Positions 1-8,900 of a stretch of 64,000 bases of DNA are shown here, one piece after another. Numbering within the stretch: position 1 is the stretch's first letter; each line of letters opens with the position of its first letter. The notes under the pieces are model-generated. The model saw nothing but the letters and a program-made list of their open reading frames with translations, was not told the origin of the DNA and did no database searches. The position numbers and the translations under genes are program-made. Source of the stretch: Symbiodinium natans (lineage: Eukaryota; Sar; Dinophyceae; Suessiales; Symbiodiniaceae); NCBI GenBank assembly GCA_905221605.1, contig CAJNDS010002252.1, forward strand, positions 22,501 through 86,500. The letters run 5' to 3'.

Positions 1-444
1 AAACGTAGTACGCCGCGGACGCCCGGAGCTGCCGTGGCTGGAAAGTCGACTTTTTGTAGTACAAACGTAGTACGCCGACGCCCGGAGCTGCCGTGGCTGG
101 AAAGTCGACTTTTTGTAGTACAAACGTAGTACGCCGCGGACGCCCGGAGCAGCGTGGCTGGAAAGTCGACTTTCTGTAGTACAAACGTAGTACGCCGCGG
201 ACGCCCGGAGCTGCCGTAGCTGGAAAGTCGACTTTTGTAGTACAAACGTAGTACTTGTAGTACAAACGTAGTACGCCGCGGACGCCCGGAGCTGCTGTGG
301 CTGGAAAGTCGACTTTCTGTAGTACAAACGTAGTACGCCGCGGACGCCCGGAGCTGCCGTAGCTGGAAAGTCGACTTTTTGTCGTACAAACGTCGTACGC
401 CGCGGACGTCCGCAGCTGCCGTGGCGCGAAAGTCGACTTTTCCC
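1..444. repeat. 62-bp tandem satellite, about 7 copies
   Basis: The unit begins AAACGTAGTACGCCGCGGAC and ends GTCGACTTTTTGTAGTAC. Copies start near 1, 63, 122, 183, 264, 326 and 387, with a partial copy near 245. The last copy is diverged (GTCGTAC for GTAGTAC). Each copy holds one SalI-type GTCGAC palindrome and a GTAGTAC junction. The array is cut by the window edge. No coding potential is visible. A short related string recurs at 27,419-27,460. Confidence 0.9.
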
Positions 445-483
445 GAAAGCTTCAGCGAAGGGTTCTTCGGAGAAACAAAAACG

Positions 484-645
484 TTAGCCCTACCACGCTA
501 CCACACACTCGCACTACCACACACTCACACTACCATCACCACACTACAATCACCACACTACCATCACCACACTCCTACCACACACACACACTACAATCAC
601 CACACTACCATCACCACACTCCAATCACCACACTCCACACATCAC
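484..645. repeat. CAC/ATC-rich degenerate microsatellite
   Basis: The segment is built from CACACTAC, CACTACCATCACC and ACAATCACC words. It encodes only His/Thr-rich low-complexity peptides. A shorter, more diverged version occurs at about 2,030-2,110. Confidence 0.8.
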
Positions 646-734
646 CTCCTCTATTAAATTCTCTCTTATTTCTTAAGCTGGGGTGGGTTTCGCCGCGGCC
701 AGCGCGATGCACCACTCTGCGGGGATCGTGCGTG

Positions 735-1545
735 TCGGAACTCTAGGGCTTCGAAAACGTCGCAAATACCGTGGGCGCGGAACTCTGGGGCTTCGAAAAC
801 CTAGCAAATACCGTGGGCGCGGAACTCCGGGGCTTCGAAAACCTCGCAAACACCGTGGGCGCGGGCGCGAAACTCTGGGGCTTCGAAAACCTCACAAACA
901 CCGTGGGCGCGGAACTCTGGAGCTTCGAAAACCTCGCAAATACCGTGGGCGCGGAACTCTGGGGCTTCGACAACGTCCAAAATCCGTGGGCGCGGAACTC
1001 TGGGGCTTCGAAAACGTCGCAAATACCGTGGGCGCGGAACTCTGGGGCGTCGAAAACGTCGCAAATACCGTGGGCGCGGAACTCTGGGGCTTCGAAAAAC
1101 GTCGCAAATACCGCGGGCGCGGAACTCTGGGGCTTCGAAAACGTCGCAAATACCGTGGGCGCGGAACTCTGGGGAAAACTTCGAAAACGTTGGGGCTTCG
1201 AAATACCGTGGGCGCGGAACTCTGGGGCTTCGAAAACGTCGCAAATACCGTGGGCGCGGAACTCTGGGGCTTCGAAAACCTCACAAACACCGTGGGCGCG
1301 GAACTCTGGAGCTTCGAAAACCTCGCAAATACCGTGGGCGCGGAACTCTGGGGCTTCGACAACGTCGCAAATACCGTGGGCGCGGAACTCATGGGGCTTC
1401 GAAAACGTCGCAAATACCGTGGGCGCGGAACTGTGGGGCTTCGAAAACCTCGCAAATACCGTGGGCGCGGAACTCCGGGGCTTCGAAAACCTCGCAAAGA
1501 CCGTGGGCGCGGAACTCTGGAGCTTCGAAAACGGCGCAGCAAATA
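735..1545. repeat. 42-bp tandem satellite, about 19 copies
   Basis: The consensus unit starts CGTGGGCGCGGAACTCTGGG and continues with GCTTCGAAAACGTCGCAAATAC. The unit is exactly 14 codons, so several frames on both strands stay open, giving for example a VGAELWGFENVANT repeat. One copy near 1,170-1,205 is rearranged. Openness on both strands argues for satellite DNA rather than a repeat protein, although translation cannot be excluded. Confidence 0.85.
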
Positions 1546-1589
1546 GCGCGACGGCTCTCGTGTGGGCGCGCAATCATTGCGGATGACAT

Positions 1590-2330
1590 CTTGTCCTGCG
1601 CTCATGCAGAGCTATGCTTTGATCTGTTCACAACATGGCAGCAGGCGCCTCAGGCCATGTGGGACTTTTGCGTGCTGGCATGTGTAAGTGGCATTATGCT
1701 TTCATTCATCCTATGTACGCTTCGCAAACTTCGTGGACGGAACCTCGTCCGGTGCTCAGAGCTTTTGTTGCGATCACTGTTGCATTAGACCAGTCATCAC
1801 ACCCACGCTGTGTCGTCGCTTTCCTTCCTGGTTCGAGGTAGATGTGAAGTTGCAGCATGCAGGCTTTAGGTAGGAAGTCGCAGGAACTTAACAAGCGCGG
1901 GCTCGTTGAGAAGCATGGGTACGCCTGCGCCCTAAGCATGACACTTGTGGCTGCAGGTGGAGCTTGGATGATCTGATTCGTCTGCTGCTGTGACCGTCTC
2001 ACTTTGGGGACTTGCAGTGGAAAAAGAACATACTATCACCACGCTAGCACTACGCTACCATCGCAACATTACCATCACCACATTATCATCACCCCATTGC
2101 CGTCATCGCGCTACCATCGCCTCAGCTATACACGGCCTCTCTACACTGCCTATTCTATTCCATCTTCTTTGCGTTTCGCGTCCTTTTCGCTGTCGACGCG
2201 ACACCTGCTTCCTATCCTACTACACCACAGCACGATCACCGCACTGACAACACAACCAACTCTACGTGTCAGTTGATATCTTCGCACTGATTGCTTTCGG
2301 GATAATCGGTGTCTAGTTTTTTTTTTGGGG
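1590..2330. other. Unique spacer, no supported gene
   Basis: Between the 42-bp satellite and the first telomere-like array only short overlapping ORFs of up to about 98 codons on both strands are present, without recognisable motifs. A CAC/ATC-rich stretch lies at 2,030-2,110 and a poly-T/poly-G run at 2,318-2,337. Confidence 0.5.
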
Positions 2331-2337
2331 GGGGTGG

Positions 2338-2406
2338 GGTTTAGGGTTTAGGGTTGAGGGTTTAGGGTTTAGGGTTCAGGGTTTAGGGTTTAGGGTTTAG
2401 GGGGTT
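2338..2406 (+). repeat. TTTAGGG array
   Basis: About nine slightly degenerate heptamers read as TTTAGGG on the + strand, immediately after an oligo-G run. Confidence 0.9.
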
Positions 2407-2563
2407 CCTGACCGGACCTGGTCAATGGCAGAGTGCGGTAGTGACACGCGAGGGAGCCGATGTGAGTGTGCTGCCATGAAGCCACTGCCTACTGGAGAGC
2501 GATTTAAGACCTCATGCCACCGAACCACAGCCCCATCGCCCAACCCAAAACCCAGCCTAAACC

Positions 2564-2668
2564 CTAAACCCTAAACCCTAAACCCTAAACCTAAACCCTA
2601 AACCCTAAACCCTAAACCCTAAACCCTAAACCGTAAACCCTAAACCGCAAACCGTAAACCCTAAACCC
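2564..2668 (-). repeat. CCCTAAA array
   Basis: About 14 telomere-type heptamers in opposite orientation to the array at 2,338, with a few CCGTAAA and CCTAAA variants. Confidence 0.9.
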
Positions 2669-2814
2669 AAAAGCCCTGCATCCCCAAGAATCCTGAGAAG
2701 CCATGGCGGAATCTTGGACCTCAAAAACCAGGTCCCACTAAACTTCTCAGGTCAGACGGATTTCAACTTGAAGCTGGCTCCCGAAAACCTGATCCCTTCA
2801 GGTGTACATGCCAA

Positions 2815-2945
2815 AGGGCCCTAACCCCGACCCCTGAACCCTAAAGGTAGATACTAAGGGCCCGAACCCTGAACCCTGAACCCTAAACCCTAAACCCTAA
2901 ACCCAAAACCCTAAACCCTCAACCCCAAACCCCAAAACCCTAAAC
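2815..2945 (-). repeat. Degenerate CCCTAAA/CCCTGAA array
   Basis: Mixed CCCTAAA, CCCTGAA and CCCCAAA units. This array is the left flank of the exon-like island at 2,950-3,135. Confidence 0.8.
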
Positions 2946-2949
2946 TCTG

Positions 2950-3135
2950 GCCTTGAGGCTGTGGGGTGCGCAGCTCCTTTCGCTGTCCTGGCTCACTGCC
3001 CCCCTGCACGCCGACGCGCTGACGCTGCATGCGCGCGAGGCGCACTGGGGGCACTCGGGGCACTCGGGCGGCACTCGGGGGGCACTCGGGTCGGGGCGGG
3101 GGGGGGGGGAATCGGGGTGCTGCTTTGTGGTCTAG
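2950..3135 (+). CDS. Exon-like island, leader-like peptide (weak)
   Basis: This GC-rich island is bracketed by CCCTAAA on the left and TTTGGGG-type repeats on the right, the polarity seen around the GT27 exons. One open frame gives a hydrophobic run, AQLLSLSWLTAPLHADA, that resembles a signal peptide, followed by Gly/His-rich repeats from GGGGCACTC units. No in-frame ATG is visible. It could be the leader exon of the GT27 gene or chance. Confidence 0.2.
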   Translation, partial: ALRLWGAQLLSLSWLTAPLHADALTLHAREAHWGHSGHSGGTRGALGSGRGGGESGCCFVV

Positions 3136-3322
3136 CAGCTTAGGGGTTCAGTGGTTTATAGGGTTCCGTCAGTTTGGGGTTTGGGTTTTTTCGGTTGCAT
3201 AGGAACGAGTTTGCCAGCTTTTTCGCTCCCTGAGGAATTGATCGCAAGACCATGTGTTGTAGCACTCAAAACCCTAAAACCCGATAAGCCCTATCAGCCC
3301 GAATCAACCCTATAAGCCCTGA

Positions 3323-3436
3323 ATCCCTACCCCTAAACCCTAAACCCTAAACCCTAAACCCTAAACCCTAAACCCTAAACCCTAAACCCTAAACCCTAAA
3401 CCCTAAACCCTAAACCCTAAACCCTAAACCCTAACC
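3323..3436 (-). repeat. CCCTAAA array, about 16 units
   Basis: A nearly perfect run of CCCTAAA heptamers. Confidence 0.95.
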
Positions 3437-3649
3437 CCCTAAAAACGATAACCCCAAGTACCCGGAGACTCTGAGGCTGTGAGGTTTAAAGGGGGGTTTG
3501 TCCGGGTTTAGGGTTTAGGGTCCCCCCCCCAACTCCCAAAGCCCAAACCCGAAATCCTAAATAAGACAAAGCCCGCAAAGGGGAGTTTAGGGTTTAGGGC
3601 TAGGGTTTAGGGCTAGCCCTAAACCCTAAACCCCAAACCCCAAACCCAG

Positions 3650-3746
3650 GCCAAGTCGGCTCTGGTGGAGCCAAGGGGGCCCATAGCACCCATTGGCCTC
3701 ATCAACCGATGGGAAGGCCTGGGCCCGGGCCACAAGCCACCCTCGG
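3650..3746 (+). CDS. Exon-like island, possible upstream GT27 exon
   Basis: After an ACCCAG acceptor-like end the frame is open for 32 codons (start AKSALVEPRGPIAPIG). CCCTAAA lies to the left and TTTAGGG to the right, and a GT donor can be placed near 3,747. The sequence is not recognised. Position and orientation would fit the N-terminal stem of the glycosyltransferase gene downstream, which is inference only. Confidence 0.35.
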
Positions 3747-3756
3747 GTTCGGGGTT

Positions 3757-3856
3757 GTTTAGGGTTTAGGGTTTAGGGAGAGGTAGTTTAGGGTTTAGGG
3801 TTTATAGGGTTTAGGGTTTAGGGTTTAGGGTTTAGGGTTCAGGGTTTAGGGTTTAG
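3757..3856 (+). repeat. TTTAGGG array
   Basis: About 13 units interrupted by GAGAGGTAG and a TTTATAGGG variant. Confidence 0.9.
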
Positions 3857-3859
3857 GAG

Positions 3860-4830
3860 TATACAATGTGGGGGGTTTCCGAAAAGAGGGGGTGCCCTCT
3901 TTGGGGATTCAATAAGGATATTCGAACATGGGGGGTAGATGAGGGGGGGCGGGTACCCCTCTTTTGGGAAATGGCCATATCTATCTAAATTTCCGTGTGT
4001 TTTTTTGTACGTCGCCTAGTCTCCTTGGCGCACGTTTTGGGCCTGCGGGGCCTTTCGGGGCTTTGCATGCTCACGAAAATGCCTGAGGGCTTTCCACGGG
4101 CTTCCCGGGCCTTCAGGGCATTTAAGGGGCTGTGCAGTTGTGGGGGTCCTTCGGTCCTTTTTTAGTTCCCTTATTTCTTTCCTTCCTTCCCTTCCCTCCT
4201 CCCTCCCTCCTCCCTCCTTCCTTCCTTCCCTCCTTCCTTCGTTTGTTCCCACTCCCTCCCTCCTTCCTGCCCTTTCTTTCCTTTCCAACACGTGCCTCGA
4301 ACAATGTACTCGGATCCGGAGGCTTCCTGAGGGCGAAAACGTTCCTAGGACCAATGTGCCAGGATCCGGGGGGGGAAGCTTCCCAGGGCTTTCATTCGAA
4401 GTCGAAAGCGTGCCTAGAAAACGCAGGATTGAGGAGCCTCCCAGGGCCTCTCAAGGCAAAAGTGTGCCTCTGCAACGCTGTCCGAGAATTTTCTGGATTT
4501 TGGGCGTCCTCTTGGCCGCTTCGGTTTTTTGCAAGGAGTTGCCCCGTTGCGCCCCACGCATATTCCTATGACGGTATACGACAAAGAAACCGGGCAGTAG
4601 TATTGTGGTGCGCACCCGCCCCCTCCACGCCCCAAGCCATCCCCTCAGCCCTGCGTATGGGCTTCTTAAGGGGGGGGGGGGTTCAGGGGGGGTAGGTACC
4701 TAGGGAACCTTAGGGAAGCTTAGGGCGCCTTAGGGAATTAGGGAACCTTGTGTTACATACCTCCCTTGAAACCCCCCTCCCTTAACCAGCAACACGTGTG
4801 GTTTGCCCACACCCGTTGGTTGCTCACATG
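3860..4830. other. Spacer with polypyrimidine microsatellite, no supported gene
   Basis: Positions 4,168-4,290 form a CCTT/CCCT-rich polypyrimidine tract that keeps long low-complexity frames open on both strands. The remainder has imperfect GGAACCTTAGGG-like words at 4,695-4,745 and oligo-G runs. No conserved motif was seen. Confidence 0.5.
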
Positions 4831-5185
4831 GTCTAGCCAGGGTTTAGGGTTTAGGGTTTTTTGGGTTTAGGGTTTTTAGGGTTTTGCGGGTTTAGTTTTT
4901 TTTGGGTGTTGGGGTTTAGGGTTTTAAGGTTTAGGGTTTTTTGTGATCCGACCGCGCGGGCACACATCGCGTATGCGCACGCTCGCGTCGCCAACTCCGG
5001 AGTTCGCATCATGAAGTTGCGTGTCTCCGGAGTCCTGAAACCTCGGCAGGGGCGACGTTTTCGCATGTCGCAATGGGCCTCTAAAGCAAGAGCGCGGGCA
5101 AACCGCAAGTACTGCCTGGGGGTGGGGCAGGTTGGGGCGGGTGGCAAATCCTGAACCTTAAACCCTAAACCCTAAACCCCAAAAG

Positions 5186-5252
5186 GATTCAGCCCACAAA
5201 GCTCACATTGCCAAGGTGTCGGAGGCCATTTACAAGCGCGAGGCGGGTAGCT
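5186..5252 (+). CDS. Exon-like island upstream of GT27 exons
   Basis: CCCTAAA repeats end in AAAAG, after which 22 codons are open (DSAHKAHIAKVSEAIYKREA), with normal-looking amphipathic composition. TTTAG-type repeats follow. It lies 0.7 kb upstream of the first certain GT27 exon and could belong to its stem region. The family is not recognisable. Confidence 0.4.
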
Positions 5253-5922
5253 GTAAGGGGTTGAAGGTTTAGAATCTGGTTTAGAGCTTTAGGTCCTCAG
5301 GTTTAGGGTGTTTAGGGCGTTTAGGGCTTCTAGGTGTTTTAGGGCAGAGGATGTAGGTTCAGATGTTCGGACGGACTATTTGCTGCAGGAGTTGCGCTTG
5401 GATGTTCGAGTTGCAGCAGTTGATGTTCGGATGTTCGCGTTTCTAGGACTTGCTCATCGTGTGGTCGCCCTTGGGTCGCCCCTAAATTCCCAGCACCTTT
5501 GTGATGTATGGCTACCAAAAAGAGGGAACTCCAGGGAACTCCTGTGTGGGGAGCCTACCATACCGCTAAGCCATGAACCCTAAACCGTGAGCCCTAAACC
5601 CTACACACCAAGCCCCAAACCTTGAACCCTGAGCGCCCAAAGCAATTTCCAAAGCTCCTGGTAAAGGAGAGCCATTGAGTTGAGTTGAGTTGAGTTCTTT
5701 GACGAACTTGTGGTGGTCCCTTGTGGGTTTAGGGTTTAGGGTTTACGGTAATTGCCAAAAAGTTTTTGGGTTGTTGGCTTTGTGGGACTTGGGGTTTGGG
5801 CTTTGGGGGGAGGAGGGGGGGGGGGTTTGGGGTTTGGGGGTGTGGAGTTTAGCGTTCGGGGTTGAGGGTCCCTAATTGAGTAAGTTCCCCAAGAAGTGAC
5901 CTCAACTTAGGGAGCCTGCCAG

Positions 5923-5972
5923 ATGTCAAGACGATATCCGTGGTCCTCCCCTGCGCCGAAGAGCGCGACAAT
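5923..5972 (+). CDS. GT27 exon 1 (first recognised): TISVVLPCAEERDN
   Basis: The acceptor is CTGCCAG. The exon codes (D)VKTISVVLPCAEERDN, the first beta strand of a GT-A fold, where animal family members read like V-V-I-x-F-H-N-E. Ending before GCGACC (GC donor) lets it join exon 2 at 6,228 in phase, giving ERDN|AIWTVERF. A direct GCGA repeat marks both junction sides. Upstream exons must exist because the exon starts inside a codon. Confidence 0.85.
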
Positions 5973-8900
5973 GCGACCGGGCCGAGACGGAGCTGGTCTT
6001 GGGTTTAAGGTTCGGGGTTTAGGGGTTTGGGGCTTAGGGTTTGGCGTATCGGGCTTGGGGATTAGGGTGTTTGGGGTTCGGGGTTTAAAGTGTTTGCGAA
6101 CCCCTAAACCTTGAACCCCAGACTCCTAAACCCTAAGCCCCTAAACCCGAAACTCCTAAAGGTTTAGGGTTTAGGGTTTAGGGTTTAGGGTTTAGGGTTT
6201 AGGGTTTAGGGTTTAGGGTTCCCCGAGGCGATCTGGACGGTGGAGCGCTTCTGCCGTCGCACGCCCGCGGAGAACCTACAGGAGACGAGCTGCCGTCAAA
6301 GATAGATGCCCGGAAATTTTAGGGTTTAGGGTTTAGGGTTTAGGGTTTAGGGTTAGGGTTTAGGGTTTGGGGTTTAGTGTCTAGGGTCTAACAATTAGAA
6401 TAGGGTTTTCGGGGTTATTGTAGTCGATTTATTAAGGGACCATAAGGGAATCCCAGTAGTAACCATTCCGACCCCTATGTTGCTCTCCGGAGGGTGGTAG
6501 GCATTGAGGCTTCGCATTACTGCCAGGTCTCCAATAAGCAGGTCTGGCTGCAGGCACAGAAATCCGCACACAGAAATCCTGGATCACCCCCTTTCAAACA
6601 TTCTATCCCAGCAAATTCAATAGTACCCGCAGTCCCTGGCTTCTCCTCCAACAGAGCCAGAGCCGTTTCAGCATGTATGAAGAAAGGCCCTGCTTACACG
6701 GACCCAGTTGGTAGATGCAGGAACCACAAACGTGGTCCCCCCCGCCCACACATGGGCTCCCAAGCTGATTTGGCATCTTCTCCAGGATATTAGGCATCAC
6801 CCTGAAAACTCCTCCTCACGTAAGGATGTACTGGGTATTAAACAGCATATGGCCACTTCTCTAAATCATGGTCCCTTTTGGGGTGACAGTCATTTTTGAG
6901 AACTGACCATGTCTCAGCAAAGACCCCTCTTGTCCAGCTCGCTTGCAAGCTGCACCAGCACACTGTTCATTCCTCTTCGAACATTTTGAGACAAGCATAG
7001 GATGCACATGGCAGCGGACCTTAAACCCTAAACCCTGAACCCTAGGCCCTAAACCCTAAACCCTAAATCCTAACCTTCCCTCAGGAGGTTATTGTGGTCG
7101 ATGATGGGTCGAACCCTCCGCTGGAGCAGCTCTTTGAGCAGAGCCAGGAGAAGTGGGCCCAGGACCCTTGAGGAGTTTAGGGTTTAGGGTTTCGGGGTTG
7201 TTTGTCGGGTCTCGGGTTTCACGCTTTGGGTGGTTTGGGGCTCACTGGGGTTTGGGGAGGTTTGGGGTTAGGGGTTGTGGGTTCAAGTCGGGCGGTTTCG
7301 GGGCTTAGCGGCCAGGGGGAGGAGATAAAGACTTTGAGTTCTATTTCTTTGGCCGAGCCCCAATAGTACCCCATTATGGGGAAGTGGCGATTTCTTCATG
7401 TTTCCTTGGGAAACATTTGTTACAGAGGGCCTTCAACCCCAAATTCCCTAGACCCTACTAAACTGACTTTTTGCCCATCCTTCCAGCCAAGCTTCAGCAC
7501 CCTCATTACGCCCTTAAACCCTAGACCCCATACCCCAAACCCTGCAATCACCACCCGGTTTTGGAGACATTTTTGGATTTAGGGTTTAGGGTTTAGGTCT
7601 TAGGATTTTGTAGCCTGCCGCTGGCACAAGGACCCCCAGTGCAAGCAAAAGGTCCGATTCCTGCGCCATGCGCCTGGGCTGCCATGCAGACTCCTAGCTC
7701 CTAACTCCTGTTAGGGTTTAGGGTTTAGGGTTAAGGTTTAGGGTTTAGGGGGATTAGGGTTTCGGCTTTAGGGCTTAGGGTTTAGGGTTTAGGGTCCTAT
7801 CTCCGAACTCCTAACTCCTAACTGCTAGGGTTTAGGGTTCAGGGCGGAGGGTTACGGTGGGAGCTTGTGGCTTATATGTGAACAAGTGACCTCTATATTT
7901 TCTTAATGTTATGGGATTCTTTGGGCGGGTGGGTGTTTTCCCGTCACTTGCAAAGCTTCTTGACTAGTAAAAGCTAGAACATGAGATGCTGAACCCTCAG
8001 CCCTCAGCCCTCCCTAAACCCTAAACCCTAAACCCTAAATCCCAAACCTTAAACTCCTAAACCCTGAACCCCGAACCCCAAGTCCATGGCTGCTTCAGCC
8101 CAATGTGGACCCCCCTGAGCCCTAGGCTCCTGCCTTAGGGCTTAGGGCTTAGGGTTTAGGGTTTAGGGTTTAGGGTTTAGGGCTTGATGGGGTCGTCCCA
8201 ACCGATGCTTTCACCAGGAGACGACGACTGGACTCATGGCCGCGAAGCTCACGGGGGGCCGGGAGGCGCAAGCAAGACCTCGGGGGTGTAGGGTTTAGGG
8301 TTAGGGTTTAGGGTTTAGGGTTTAGGGTTTAGGGTTTAGGGTTTAGGGTTTAGGGTTTAGGGTTTAGGGTTTAGGGTGTAGGGTGTAGGGTGTAGGGTTC
8401 AGGGTTCAGTGTTTAGGGTTCAGGGGACTCCAAAGGGAAGGGTGGCCACCGCGGGTTTGGGATCCAGGGCTTAGGGTATCCTCTTTTCCTACATCATGGG
8501 AGACCCAAAACCCTATCATCCAAACCCCCAAACAGAAAACCCTAAACCCTTTTAATGGCGGCGTTTGCCCTTGTGTCCACCGTGTTCATCCAGTCGCAGT
8601 GCGTGCGACAGGAACGTCCTGTGAGCACACGGCCTCGTGGCTGCGATTCGGCCCGGAATGACCAGCTCCGCCCGCCCATCCCAGAAGCACACCAGCACGC
8701 CAGCTCCGTTTCATAGCAGGTCGGAGCTGATCCACGCGCGGGTAGGCTTCAGGAGCATGAGTAGAACAGCCCGAGGGCCAGGCGAGTACGGCATGTGCTA
8801 AGCTGCCCCTTTTCGCCAGGAGTCCGTGAGCCCCAAACCCACAAATCCTAAACCCTAAACTAAACCCCAAGCCCCAAACCCCAAACCCCAAACCCTAAAC

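Noticed and set aside
1-444. CRISPR-like array
   Set aside because: The repeats are contiguous with no unique spacers, and the genome context is eukaryotic.
683-1605. Overlapping ORFs of 147-287 codons on both strands
   Set aside because: All derive from the 42-bp satellite, whose unit is a multiple of three; openness on both strands is expected.
2406-2480. Open island FLTGPGQWQSAVVTREGADV
   Set aside because: No acceptor directly before it, and the flanking polarity is that of an intron interior; short enough to be chance.
3323-3436. Genuine chromosome end at one of the CCCTAAA arrays
   Set aside because: Arrays occur dozens of times in both orientations with unique sequence on both sides, so they are interstitial.
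4016-4571. ORFs over the polypyrimidine tract (Lys/Arg/Glu-rich on minus, Pro/Ser/Leu-rich on plus)
   Set aside because: Low-complexity CCTT repeats keep all frames open; no conserved part.
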